From positions 5,393,894 through 5,457,893 of the forward strand of contig NZ_JAJOZC010000001.1 of assembly GCF_023701695.1 (NCBI RefSeq): DNA of 64,000 nt, written 5' to 3'. The notes under the pieces are model-generated. The model saw nothing but the letters and a program-made list of their open reading frames with translations, did not search any database and had not been told where the DNA came from. The first letter of the stretch is position 1, and each line of letters starts with the position of its first letter. Positions 1 through 7,835 of this stretch are shown piece after piece. The stretch is from Streptomyces sp. RKAG290. GTDB lineage: Bacteria > Actinomycetota > Actinomycetes > Streptomycetales > Streptomycetaceae. Position numbers and translations under genes: made by a program.

Positions 1-2
1 TG

Positions 3-1385
3 CGCGGTCGTCAGAAGAAGGTCGCGGACCAGATCCTCGAAGCCGCCGCCAAAGTGCTCCCCGACCCGCGGCTGCCCGCCCTCGTGCCCGACGAGCGAAG
101 GGTGGTATTCCTCGTCACGGGCGGCGCCGGCACCGGCAAGAGCGCCATCGGTCTCCAGCTCAAGGCGGAACTGGAGGCGGAAGGCCGCACGGTCAAGTAC
201 GCGAGCGGCAGCCGGGCCTTCAACGGGGCGCTGCAGGAGCATGTGGGCTACGGCGACCGTGAGTTCAAGGAGACCTTCACCTATTTCAGCAACTTCGTCA
301 CCCCGCCCGACCCTCCGCTGGACGTGCTGATCTGCGACGAGGCCCACCGCCTGCGCGACCGCTCCACCAACCGTTTCTGGAAACCCGAGGACTGGGGCAC
401 CAAGCCCCAGGTGGACGAACTCCTCGACGCCTCCCGCCTGACGGTGTTCTTTCTCGACGAAGGGCAGTCCGTTCGTCCGCAGGAGGTCGGTACGGCCGCT
501 CTCGTGGAGGACGCCGCGAAACGCTACGGCGCCGTCCTGCTCCGCAGCAACCTGCGGGAACAGTTCCGGTGCGGCGGCAGCGACGCCTACGTACGCTGGG
601 TGCGGGGCGCGCTGGGGGTGGCCGATGCGGAGCCGGAGTTGTGGGCCCCGGACGGACTGATGCACGTCGAGGTCGTGGACAGCCCGGAGGAACTCGAGCG
701 GATCACTCATTCCGAGGCCAAGGCCGGAGCGTCCGCCCGCATGGTCGCCGGTTACTGCTGGCCGTGGACGAAGCCGCTGGGCAAGGAGAAGCGACTCGAG
801 CCCGACGTCCGGATCGGTGACTGGCACCGGCCGTGGAACGCGGACAGTGAATCCTTCTGCGAGAGCAAGACCGTCCCACCCTCCAAGATCTGGTCCGTGC
901 ACGAGAACGGCCTCGGCCAGATCGGCTGCGTGTACACCGCGCAGGGCCTGGAGTGGGACTGGTGCGGCGTGATCATGGGCGAAGACATGGTGCGCCGGGG
1001 CGACAACTGGGTGTTCCGCCGGGGCAAGGAGAGGGCGGACAAGGAGGCGGGCGTCAAGCGGGTGGCCATGCCCGGTTCGTTCGACCCCAAGGTGAGGCCG
1101 AAGAGCGTGGACGACGACGAATTCGCCCGGCTCGTCCGGCACGCCTACCACGTGCTGATGACCCGGGCGAGCCGGGCGACCGTGCTCTACTCCACGGACG
1201 AGGAGACCCGGGTGTACCTGAAGCAGCTCGTCGGCGAAGTCCAGATCCACGGTCTTCGGCCCACCTGGGAGAACCTGCCGGAGCAGGCCCGACAGCCACA
1301 TCTGCCCCGTCCCGCCCGAGGCGGGCGTCGCCGCAGGAAGCGCCAGAGGAAGAGCGCTCCGCCCGGTGAGATGCGTCTTTTCTGA
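3..1385 (+). CDS. DUF2075 family DNA/RNA helicase-like protein (5' partial)
   Basis: The frame is open from the first bases of the window, so the true start lies upstream; the GTG at 54 is only the first start-like codon in view. The visible part carries a Walker A motif GGAGTGKS (nt 120-143) and a Walker B box ICDEAH (nt 330-347), followed by helicase-like segments and a basic Arg/Lys tail ending at a TGA. This is the pattern of DUF2075 proteins, P-loop NTPases related to superfamily 1 helicases and to the Schlafen-group helicase domain. Family members often carry an N-terminal nuclease or other domain, which would be outside this window. Substrate and role are unknown. A 9-bp hairpin follows the stop codon and separates it from the convergent small gene. 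Confidence 0.8.
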   Translation, partial: RGRQKKVADQILEAAAKVLPDPRLPALVPDERRVVFLVTGGAGTGKSAIGLQLKAELEAEGRTVKYASGSRAFNGALQEHVGYGDREFKETFTYFSNFVTPPDPPLDVLICDEAHRLRDRSTNRFWKPEDWGTKPQVDELLDASRLTVFFLDEGQSVRPQEVGTAALVEDAAKRYGAVLLRSNLREQFRCGGSDAYVRWVRGALGVADAEPELWAPDGLMHVEVVDSPEELERITHSEAKAGASARMVAGYCWPWTKPLGKEKRLEPDVRIGDWHRPWNADSESFCESKTVPPSKIWSVHENGLGQIGCVYTAQGLEWDWCGVIMGEDMVRRGDNWVFRRGKERADKEAGVKRVAMPGSFDPKVRPKSVDDDEFARLVRHAYHVLMTRASRATVLYSTDEETRVYLKQLVGEVQIHGLRPTWENLPEQARQPHLPRPARGGRRRRKRQRKSAPPGEMRLF

Positions 1386-1406
1386 AACGGCGTACCGTCA
1401 GGTGGA

Positions 1407-1430
1407 GTGGCGGGCTCCCCGGCCCGCCAC
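1407..1430. terminator. Hairpin between convergent genes
   Basis: Perfect 9-bp stem GTGGCGGGC/GCCCGCCAC with a 6-nt loop, 21 nt after the DUF2075 stop and 8 nt from the stop of the opposing small gene. It could serve both strands. There is no U-tract, which is common for Streptomyces terminators. Confidence 0.6.
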
Positions 1431-1438
1431 CTGCCTGG

Positions 1439-1567
1439 TCAGAAGACCAAGCGCGCCACCACGGCAAGGGCCGTCACCAGCAAGTTGGTGACGACTCCGA
1501 CCATGACGTCGACCAGAATCCGACGAATCCGGTCACGACGTGCAAGCGTGTACTCAACGGGGTTCAT
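1439..1567 (-). CDS. Small membrane protein, DUF6408-like (42 aa)
   Basis: A 42-residue protein starting MNPVEYTLARRDRIRR and continuing into one hydrophobic helix (about residues 18-42) that ends directly at the stop, giving an N-in, C-terminally anchored single-span topology. I chose the ATG at 1567 because an AGGAG lies 9 nt upstream; the same frame is open further upstream to 1729 but that extension has no Shine-Dalgarno site and reads like noncoding sequence. The basic patch before the helix fits the positive-inside rule. It resembles the very small DUF6408-type proteins of Streptomyces, whose function is unknown. Assignment to that family is from memory of its pattern. Confidence 0.6.
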   Translation of the reverse strand: MNPVEYTLARRDRIRRILVDVMVGVVTNLLVTALAVVARLVF

Positions 1568-1999
1568 CGGTTTCCACTCCTGAGCGTGAGCTGGGAATGG
1601 CAGGGATCGCCCTACCGGGCATCCGCAGTCACGCCGCGTGAGGCACGCGGTGGAGACCATTCGTTGCTCATCGCCGGGAACCGGCACCTGGAACACCGCC
1701 GACGTACCCTCCGGGAAGGTGCGCAGCAAGTATCCACGTTAGTGCACCTGCTAGTTGGCGCGGATCGTTTTGGGCGCCGCGGTGTGTCAGTGCGAGGCGC
1801 CGGGCGCGATGCAGCCTGACCGATGTGCGGCTCGGGCTGACATCGGCTGTGGGGAGTTCGCACAGTTCGCGGCTGTCAGGTCGGCAACTCCGTCGCCGGA
1901 CACGTCGCCCGCAAAACCAGGTCGACGCTCCGCGTGAGCTCCCTCCTGCGCCTGGCGAGGCGCAGCACCCGCACCCACCACGGGATCGCGGGACAGCCC
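1568..1999. other. Gene-free stretch with a possible decayed gene remnant
   Basis: No reading frame here has a good start, Shine-Dalgarno site and sensible protein. On the minus strand at 1871-1921 the translation contains PGFAGDVSGDGVADLTA, which matches the FG-GAP/VCBS repeat pattern (D-x-x-G-D-G-x-x-D-L) found in secreted Streptomyces proteins, but only one unit is present and the flanks do not continue the fold. I read it as either a remnant or chance. The right edge holds sequence resembling the end of the MITE seen at 32.6 kb. Confidence 0.35.
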
Positions 2000-2002
2000 T
2001 CA
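1976..2002. repeat. Sequence resembling one terminus of the 32.6-kb MITE
   Basis: The stretch CACGGGATCGCGGGACAGCC (1979-1998) plus CTCA resembles the right terminal repeat of the element at 32,615-32,808 (CCAGGGATTACGGGACAGCC plus CTTA), with a handful of mismatches. No partner terminus was found within the next kilobase, so it would be a solo or decayed end. It touches the stop codon of the nucleotidyltransferase gene, as the intact copy does for the site-2 protease gene. Confidence 0.4.
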
Positions 2003-2761
2003 GGCGGGCCCTTCGCCCGTCCCCAGGGCCCTCCTGATGCCGCGCCGCAGGAAGGCGCGCGCCCGTACTCCTCGTCGGACGCGCCACGCCAGACTGATCG
2101 GGCCGGGATTCTCGTACCGGCGCTCGCGGATGTCGCGGACCACGTCCGGCGGCGCACCCAGTTCCAGCAGTACCGCCAGGGCCTCGCCCTTCGTGATCAG
2201 CCGTCCGTCGCGCAGCGTGACAGTGGCGCGGGCCAGGACCAGCAGGCCCAGGTCCACCCAGGCGTCCTGGAGCCAGAGCGAGGGCCTGTCCGCGGCCGGT
2301 AGCCAGTACTCCCTCAGGTCGCGCCGGATGTGGTCCTCCAGCTGCCCGGGTGCGAGTGGCGGGAGCAGGGCCGGCGGCAACGGACCGTGGAGGGCGAGTC
2401 CACCGTCGAGCAGCTCCCGGCGGGTGACCGGCGTGACCGGGCGCTCCATGATCATGTTGTGCGCCCAGGTGAGATGGTCCGTGCCCGCCTCGGCGAGAGC
2501 GCCGCCGGCCATGTACGAGCAGTGCAGCTTCGCCGCGGCCGGCTCCTCGTCCAGCAGCCGCCGGTGAAGGTGTGCCAGCCCCTTCCGCTGTGCCGCGTCC
2601 GGCGGCCGTTCGACCACGGCGATGAGGTCGAGATCGCTCCGCCCCTGCTGGAAGTCGCCCAGCGCCAGCGAGCCGTGCGCCCAGACGGCCACCGTGGGCA
2701 CCACGGGCCGTAACTCGGAGACGAACCGCTTGAGTACCAGGTCTGTTTCGGTCGCTGCCAT
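2000..2761 (-). CDS. Aminoglycoside-type nucleotidyltransferase (ANT/AadA-like)
   Basis: A 253-residue protein with the nucleotidyltransferase signature GSLALGDFQQGRSDLDLIAV (about residues 26-45): the G-S then S-D-x-D pattern holds the two metal-binding aspartates of the Pol-beta fold. The C-terminal half (WLQDAWVDLGLLVLAR...ITKGEALAVLLE) looks like the helical aminoglycoside adenylyltransferase C-terminal domain (DUF4111). By family it would transfer AMP to a hydroxyl of an aminoglycoside or related small molecule; the substrate cannot be told from sequence. The start MAATETD at 2761 was chosen because the N-terminal extension available in the same frame is arginine-rich and unlike the family. 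The gene stands alone between a MITE-end-like sequence and a VOC gene on the same strand. Confidence 0.72.
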   Translation of the reverse strand: MAATETDLVLKRFVSELRPVVPTVAVWAHGSLALGDFQQGRSDLDLIAVVERPPDAAQRKGLAHLHRRLLDEEPAAAKLHCSYMAGGALAEAGTDHLTWAHNMIMERPVTPVTRRELLDGGLALHGPLPPALLPPLAPGQLEDHIRRDLREYWLPAADRPSLWLQDAWVDLGLLVLARATVTLRDGRLITKGEALAVLLELGAPPDVVRDIRERRYENPGPISLAWRVRRGVRARAFLRRGIRRALGTGEGPA

Positions 2762-2885
2762 GGGCGGGATTCTTCCTGAACGGCAACGGCGTTGTGCTGC
2801 TTCTCGGTTGCCGGAGGGGCGGGCGGCCCTGCCCTGTCGACCGGCGGGGAGGACGAGGCTGGCTGTCCGGTCGCCGCCTCCGGGG

Positions 2886-3263
2886 TCAGCGATGGCCCAG
2901 GACGTTGATGACACGGCCGTTCGGATCGCGTACGAAGAAGCGGCGTACGCCCCATTCCTCGTCATGCAGGCCGTACACGATCTCCGCACCGCCGCGCACC
3001 ATCGCCGCGTGCGCCGCGTCCACGTCCGTCACCTCCACGCTCATGTCCGGCGTGAGCGGTGCCGTCCTGTCGGCGGTCATGACGCTGACCTGGGCGGCGG
3101 GGTGGGAGGGTGAGGCGAGCGTCATGATCCAGCCGTGGTTCATGACCTCCTCGAACCCCAGCAGCCCGTAGAACGCGGCGTTCGCCCGCATGGCGTCGGC
3201 GTCGCCGTCGGGAGCCTCGCTCGCAGCGATCGGGATGTTGGGGACGACGCGGCGGACGGACAT
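2886..3263 (-). CDS. VOC (glyoxalase/bleomycin-resistance fold) family protein
   Basis: A 125-residue protein with the paired beta-alpha-beta-beta-beta layout of the vicinal oxygen chelate superfamily: NAAFYGLLGFEEVMNHGWIMTLASP in the first half, then DMSVEVTDVDAAHAAMVRGGAEIVYG and the typical C-terminal strand RRFFVRDPNGRVINVLGHR. Single-module VOC proteins act as dimers. Enzymatic (isomerase, dioxygenase) and small-molecule-binding members cannot be separated here. It runs in the same direction as the nucleotidyltransferase gene downstream, 124 nt away. Confidence 0.8.
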   Translation of the reverse strand: MSVRRVVPNIPIAASEAPDGDADAMRANAAFYGLLGFEEVMNHGWIMTLASPSHPAAQVSVMTADRTAPLTPDMSVEVTDVDAAHAAMVRGGAEIVYGLHDEEWGVRRFFVRDPNGRVINVLGHR

Positions 3264-3435
3264 CGGCGACTCCTGTCACGTGACTGACTTGGTGTCACCG
3301 ACGATACGGACGAGGTGGCCGCCTGTGGCTCGGACGAGGGGCATCCGGTGCGTTCGGACCGGCCGGTCCGGTTCCGGCGGACATCGGGCTCATGTTCCGG
3401 CGCCGGAGAGGCCCTCCCGAAAGCCAGGGGCGAGT

Positions 3436-4086
3436 TCAGGCCTGGCTGGGGACGGCATCGAGGCTGCGGATCAGGCGCTCGCCACGGTCTTCGGCCATGT
3501 CCAGAGTGGTCAGCACGGCCGGCGTCGAGATGCTCGGCAGGACGTAGTGCAGCAGGACCGAGATCCGCCGCCCGAGGTCCGCGCGGTTGGTCAGGACCTG
3601 GGACATCACCTGGATGCCCGAGAAGGATCCGGCCAGCATCTCGGCGGTCTCGCCCGGGTTGACGTGCGGCAGCAGCTCGCCCTGGTCCTTCGCTGCCTTC
3701 AGCAGGTGTTCGAGCCGGTCTATCCAGGCACGGAAGGGCGTCTCCCGGTCGCGCCCCTCGACCGCCTGGTCCATGGCCAGGCCGACACTGGCCCGTACCA
3801 GCGGCTCATGGCGCAGCCGGTAGGCCAGGATCATGCCCTGGTCCACCAGCTCCTGGAGTTTGGTCAGCTGCGGTGGCAGCGGGTCGCTGTGCAGCTGTAT
3901 GTCCATCACCCCGAGCGCGAGGTCTTCCTTCGAGGCGAAGTGGAAGTAGAGCGCGCCCTTGGTCGCCCCTGCCCGCGCGAGGATCTCGCTGATGGTGGCG
4001 CTGCTGTAGCCGCGTTCGTCGAACACGTCGGCGGCCGCCACCAAGATCGACCTTCGGGTCTGGATCGCGCGCGCCTGCTGTGCCAT
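3436..4086 (-). CDS. scbR: Gamma-butyrolactone receptor, TetR family (ScbR/ArpA-like)
   Basis: A 216-residue TetR-family repressor. The N-terminal helix-turn-helix reads TRRSILVAAADVFDERGYSS...ISEILARAGATKGALYFHF, with the GALYFHFASKEDLA stretch typical of GBL receptors (ScbR, ArpA, FarA). The C-terminal ligand domain includes HEPLVRASVGLAMDQ, also typical of the group. Such receptors bind AREs and leave DNA when the autoregulator binds. The gene is divergent from the AfsA/ScbA homologue with 125 nt between starts, the arrangement seen in scbR-scbA, and an ARE-like site lies between them, so autorepression and control of the synthase are likely. The symbol indicates homology, not proven equivalence. 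Confidence 0.85.
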   Translation of the reverse strand: MAQQARAIQTRRSILVAAADVFDERGYSSATISEILARAGATKGALYFHFASKEDLALGVMDIQLHSDPLPPQLTKLQELVDQGMILAYRLRHEPLVRASVGLAMDQAVEGRDRETPFRAWIDRLEHLLKAAKDQGELLPHVNPGETAEMLAGSFSGIQVMSQVLTNRADLGRRISVLLHYVLPSISTPAVLTTLDMAEDRGERLIRSLDAVPSQA

Positions 4087-4140
4087 CAGCTTCTCTCTGG
4101 TGGTGGCGGAGTCGGTGCCACAGGGGGTTGGCTGGAAAGG

Positions 4141-4163
4141 AAAACCCGGCGGTCAGTATCTTA
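4141..4163. promoter_or_regulatory. ARE (gamma-butyrolactone receptor binding site)
   Basis: The sequence AAAACCCGGCGGTCAGTATC followed by TTA lies in the divergent intergenic region between the receptor and the synthase. Read on the other strand it begins AAGATACTGACC and ends GGTTTT, the usual ARE layout, and it resembles the ScbR site between scbR and scbA of S. coelicolor (AAACCGCTCTAGTCTGTATC). Binding is predicted from this match only. Confidence 0.72.
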
Positions 4164-4211
4164 CTGCGGGGCTGCTGGGCCCTATGACTCAGATCCTCCT
4201 GGGGGAACTTC

Positions 4212-5276
4212 GTGGTTGAGCTCACCTCACGCAGCGCTCCTGTGTCGGCCGGGAGCGTCGGGGAAGGGGATGGCTCCGAACGGGCCGAACCCTCCATCCT
4301 GGCCGCCGGCTCCGTCCCCGCAGCCGGGGCGGAGGAACCGGTTCGCAGAGGCGGATCGCCGGAATATCTGAGACAGCTGGTCCACCGGCCCGATCAGCTC
4401 GACGTGTTCCCCACCGGACTGACCCGGCTGACCGACACCCAGTTCTCGGTGTCGGCCCACTGGCCGCGGTCCCACCGGTTCTTCCGCCCGGTCGCCGACA
4501 GCCACCAGGACCCGATGCTCATCGCGGAGACCATGCGGCAGACGGCCATGCTGATCGGGCACGCCGCGTTCGGCGTGCCGCTCGGCGATGCCTTCGTGAT
4601 GTGGGAGCTGAGGTACGCCTCCGAGTCCGAACGCCTCGTTCTGGGCGAGGACCCCTGGGACATCACGGTCGACGTGTCCTGCTCCCGGATCCGACGCCGC
4701 GGCCGGAGCCTCGGCTCCATGCATCTCGAACTCCTCCTGCACCGGCGGGGCACCGTACTCGCCTCCGGCGGCGGGCGGATCAGCTGCACATCGGCGACGG
4801 CCTACCAACGACTGCGCGGTCATCGCTCTGCCGTCTTCGGCACCCCCATACCCCTCCTGCCCGCCGTCGCACCCCGCACGGTCGGCAGGACCTCCGAGCA
4901 GGACGTCGTCCTCGCACCCGCCGCGGCCCCCGGCACCTGGGCGCTGCGGCTCGACACCCGGCATCCGACGCTGTTCAGCCGCCCCAACGACCACGTGCCG
5001 GGCATCCTGTTGCTGGAGGCGGCCAGGCAGGCCGCCCAGGCCGCCACTCCCGGGCGCACCTTCCTCCCGACGTCGGTGGACGCCGACTTCCTCCAGTACG
5101 TGGAACTGGACCGCCCCTGCTGGATCGAGGCGCAGCCCGTCCCGGCCGACGCCACCTCGCCCGCCGGGGTGCGCGTACGAGCAGTCCAGGACGGTGAACC
5201 CGCCTTCCGCTGCACCCTCCGCTCGCCGGATCTCCCCCCGGCCGGCCTCGGCGAAGCCCGGAGCCCCCGCTCATGA
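4212..5276 (+). CDS. scbA: Gamma-butyrolactone synthase, AfsA/ScbA family
   Basis: A 354-residue protein with two AfsA repeats (each a hot-dog-like fold): the first around residues 50-190 (LVHRPDQLDVFPTG...ETMRQTAMLIGHAAFGVP), the second around 235-340 (RLDTRHPTLFSRPNDHVPG, LLLEAARQAAQAA). AfsA enzymes condense a beta-ketoacyl-ACP with dihydroxyacetone phosphate, the committed step to A-factor-type hormones. The start is GTG at 4212; the long, poorly conserved first 45 residues leave some doubt. The stop overlaps the start of the reductase gene (ATGA, 5273-5276), so the two are translationally coupled. Expression should be controlled by the ARE at 4141-4163. Confidence 0.86.
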   Translation: MVELTSRSAPVSAGSVGEGDGSERAEPSILAAGSVPAAGAEEPVRRGGSPEYLRQLVHRPDQLDVFPTGLTRLTDTQFSVSAHWPRSHRFFRPVADSHQDPMLIAETMRQTAMLIGHAAFGVPLGDAFVMWELRYASESERLVLGEDPWDITVDVSCSRIRRRGRSLGSMHLELLLHRRGTVLASGGGRISCTSATAYQRLRGHRSAVFGTPIPLLPAVAPRTVGRTSEQDVVLAPAAAPGTWALRLDTRHPTLFSRPNDHVPGILLLEAARQAAQAATPGRTFLPTSVDADFLQYVELDRPCWIEAQPVPADATSPAGVRVRAVQDGEPAFRCTLRSPDLPPAGLGEARSPRS

Positions 5277-6213
5277 CCACGCGCATCCTCATCACCGGGG
5301 CGACCGGCTTCATCGGCAGCCGGGTGGCCGCCGCCGCCCGCGCCACTCCCGGCGTCCGCCCCCGGCTGATGACCCACCGGACCCCGCTCGGCGCGACGGC
5401 CGTGCCGGACGCCGAACCCGGCTTCGAGACGGTGTACGGGGACCTCGCCGATCCGGCGACCCTGCGCGGCAGCTGCGAGGGCGTCGACGCCGTGATCCAC
5501 TGCGCCTCGCAGGTCGGCTCCGACGAACGGACCGCCCGGACCGTCAACGACCACGGCACCCGGGCCCTGGTCGAGGAGGCCGTACGCAGCGGCGTCAGCC
5601 GGATCGTCCACCTGAGCACCGCGTCCGTCTACGGCCGGGGCCCCTTCACCGCACTGCGCCCCGGCGAGGCCGAGGCGGCCCCGCCTCGGCCACCAGCCTG
5701 ACCCGGGCCGCCGCCGAAGCGCACGTCCTCGCGGCCGGCGGGGCCGTCCTGCGCCCGCACCTCGTCCACGGGGCGGGGGACCGGTGGGCGATTCCGGGGC
5801 TGGTCGCCCTGTTGCGGTACCTGTCAGCGGGACCGGTCGGCTGCGACGCCCGCCACTCGATGATCGACGTGCAGACCCTCGGCCGGGCGCTGCTCGGAGC
5901 GGCGCTGGCCCCGGTCGGACCGGCCGGCGTCTACCACGTGAACCACCCCGAGCCGGTGACCTGTTCGCAGCTGCTGTCGACGGTCCTCACCGAACTCGAC
6001 CTGCCCTGGGCGCGGACCGAGATCGGACTGGACGAGGCCCGGGCCAGGCTGGCGGACGTCCCGTACGCCAAGCACCACTTCGAGATGCTCACCGTGGATC
6101 ACTGGTTCGCCGACGACCGGGTCTGGCGGGACTTCGGCTGCGCACCGGGTCCGGACTTCCCTGCGGCCTTCGCCGGACACGCCTCCTGGTACCGGCAGTT
6201 CCTCAGCCGCTGA
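5273..6213 (+). pseudogene. NAD-dependent epimerase/reductase of GBL biosynthesis, frameshifted
   Basis: Two reading frames together encode one extended SDR protein of about 313 residues. The first frame (5273 to about 5683) starts MTTRILITGATGFIGSRVAA with the Rossmann motif GATGFIGS and continues to LSTASVYGRGPF. The second frame (about 5684-6213) resumes with ATSLTRAAAEAHVLAAGG and ends at WYRQFLSR. Restoring one G or C in the run at 5681-5684 joins them (APASATSLTRAAAE). Enzymes of this kind beside afsA homologues (for example SrrG in S. rochei) are implicated in reducing the butenolide/butyrolactone intermediate. It overlaps the synthase gene by 4 nt. Either GBL maturation is impaired or, more likely given other identical lesions in this window, a base is missing in the assembly. 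Confidence 0.78.
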
Positions 6214-6248
6214 GGCCCGCCGGTGCGCGGCAGGCCTCAGCGGACTCG

Positions 6249-7133
6249 TCAGGCCCTGGCCGCTGCCGGGATGCGGGTGCCCGTCCCCGTCACCCGTACC
6301 CGGGCGTCGCCGGCCCACAGGGCGACGGTGAGTGTGCCGGGCCGGCCCATGTCCTCGCCCTGGTGCAGGGTCAGCTCGGCCGTGTCCGGGACCAGGGAGA
6401 GCGTGCGCAGGTACGCACCGAAGGCGGCGGCGGCCGCACCCGTCGCCGGGTCCTCGACCACACCGCCGACCGGGAACGGGTCCCGGACGTGGAAGACCGA
6501 GTCCGAGGCGCGCCACACGAGCTGCAGCGTGGTCAGGTCCAGCCGGTGCATGAGTGCTTCGAGGCGGGCGAAGTCGTAGTCCAGCGCGGCCAGCCGCTCA
6601 CGGGTCGCCGCGGCGAGCACCAGGTGGCGGGCGCCGGCGTACGCGATGCGGGGCGGCAGGGCCGGGTCGAGATCGGTGGCCGGCCAGTCCAGCGCGGCCA
6701 GTGCCTCCGCCAGGTCGTCCGGAGCGATGTCCGTGACGTGCGGTTCCACGCTCGTGAGGGTGGCCCGCAGCTCGGCGCCCGCACGGACGACGGTGACCGG
6801 CACCGGACCGGCCGGGGTGGCGAACTCCAGGTCCCCGGGGCCGTCCCGTTCGGCGAGGGCCAGGGCCGTCGCGACGGTGGCGTGGCCGCAGAACGGGACC
6901 TCCGCCTTCGGGCTGAAGTAGCGGATCGCGTAGCCGCTCGTACCGGGGGCCGACGCCTCGGTGCGCCCGGTCAGGAAGGCGGACTCGCTGTATCCGAGCC
7001 GCGCCGCCACAGCCAGCATCCCGGCCCCGTCCATACCGGACGCGTCGAGCACGACCCCGGCCGGATTGCCGCCCTCCGGGTCGGCGGAGAAGGCGGTGTA
7101 GCGCAGGATCTCGGCATCCGGAAGTTCACTCAT
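6249..7133 (-). CDS. PhzF family isomerase
   Basis: A 294-residue PhzF/diaminopimelate-epimerase-fold protein. Family landmarks are visible in order: YTAFSADPEGGNPAGVV at the N terminus (the G-N-P-A-G motif), SESAFL with the conserved catalytic-region glutamate equivalent, RYFSPKAEVPFCGHATVATA, and the C-terminal GGVVEDPATGAAAAAFGAYL. Members isomerise small molecules, but most genomic copies have no known substrate, and no phenazine genes are nearby. The start ATG at 7133 (MSELPDAE) was preferred to a GTG 9 nt upstream. A second, much shorter PhzF-like protein is at 26.6 kb. Confidence 0.85.
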   Translation of the reverse strand: MSELPDAEILRYTAFSADPEGGNPAGVVLDASGMDGAGMLAVAARLGYSESAFLTGRTEASAPGTSGYAIRYFSPKAEVPFCGHATVATALALAERDGPGDLEFATPAGPVPVTVVRAGAELRATLTSVEPHVTDIAPDDLAEALAALDWPATDLDPALPPRIAYAGARHLVLAAATRERLAALDYDFARLEALMHRLDLTTLQLVWRASDSVFHVRDPFPVGGVVEDPATGAAAAAFGAYLRTLSLVPDTAELTLHQGEDMGRPGTLTVALWAGDARVRVTGTGTRIPAAARA

Positions 7134-7212
7134 GTGCCGCACAACCGTGCCGCGGTCCGGGACATTCCCGCCGGTCCCCCCGCCGGACGGGGCCCGGACC
7201 GCGGCCGCCGGC

Positions 7213-7680
7213 TCAGTGGCAGTTCTTGGTCCCCGTGCTCGACTTCGTCCAGGAGCAGGAGTCGAGCTGCGTGCCGTTCGGCTTGATCAGCCGCGCCTTG
7301 TCACCGGTGTTGTTCCAGACGTACGAGCCGCGGTTCCAGTACACGTGGCCGGAGCTGATCCTGGCGCTGCCGGTGTGGACCTTAACGGTCTTGCCCGCGC
7401 TGATGTTGTAGCTGGGGAAGGTGTACGTGTACCCGGTGTTGTCCTTCAGCTTGTAGCCCTTGAGCTGCACCTTCGCCCTGGTGTTGTTGTGGATCTCCAC
7501 CCACTCGGCGTTGAGCGAGGCGTTGGACCGGGTGTCCTTGCCGGGGCTGTCGAACTGGATCTTGCCGAGGTGCACTCCGCTCTGGTGCGTGGCGGCCGAG
7601 GCCGGGGCGGCGAAGAGCAGCGAGCCGGCGAGGGCGGTGGCTGCGGCCAGGGCGAGAGGCGCCGCGGTGCGTATGCGCAT
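7213..7680 (-). CDS. Secreted lamin-tail-domain (LTD) protein
   Basis: A 155-residue protein with a Sec signal peptide (MRIRTAAPLALAAATALAGSLLFAAPASA, likely cleaved after ASA near residue 29) and a single lamin-tail/Ig-like domain: SNASLNAEWVEIHNNTRAKVQLKGYKL, then GKTVKVHTG and VWNNTGDKARLIKPNG, the usual strands of the LTD fold. Two cysteines near the C terminus (SCSW, NCH) could form a disulfide. LTD domains occur in many exported Streptomyces proteins, alone or attached to nucleases, and the function of stand-alone forms is unclear. The gene is monocistronic with the same orientation as its neighbours. Confidence 0.8.
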   Translation of the reverse strand: MRIRTAAPLALAAATALAGSLLFAAPASAATHQSGVHLGKIQFDSPGKDTRSNASLNAEWVEIHNNTRAKVQLKGYKLKDNTGYTYTFPSYNISAGKTVKVHTGSARISSGHVYWNRGSYVWNNTGDKARLIKPNGTQLDSCSWTKSSTGTKNCH

Positions 7681-7835
7681 GCTGTGGTCCTTTTATGGAG
7701 TTCTGGTGAAGAACGATGAGCATAAAGGCAGCACGCGCTTGCCGGACCGGGAGAGGTGCGCTTCCGGCCGGTATTGATCGTTCCGGCCTGAGGGCAAGTC
7801 GATTGTGTCCGCTCGGAGGCCGGTTCCGACCGGTC

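Noticed and set aside
1586..1819. Short plus-strand ORF (77 aa)
   Set aside because: No SD, Arg-rich composition and no fold pattern; overlaps noncoding DNA upstream of the small membrane gene.
3436..6213. Secondary metabolite gene cluster around the GBL locus
   Set aside because: No PKS, NRPS, terpene or tailoring enzyme set lies nearby; the receptor/synthase pair stands between unrelated genes.
6249..7133. Phenazine biosynthesis
   Set aside because: PhzF-fold proteins are widespread; none of phzA, B, C, D, E or G is present.
5784..7286. 500-residue plus-strand frame
   Set aside because: Runs antisense to PhzF and out of frame with the reductase; no domains.
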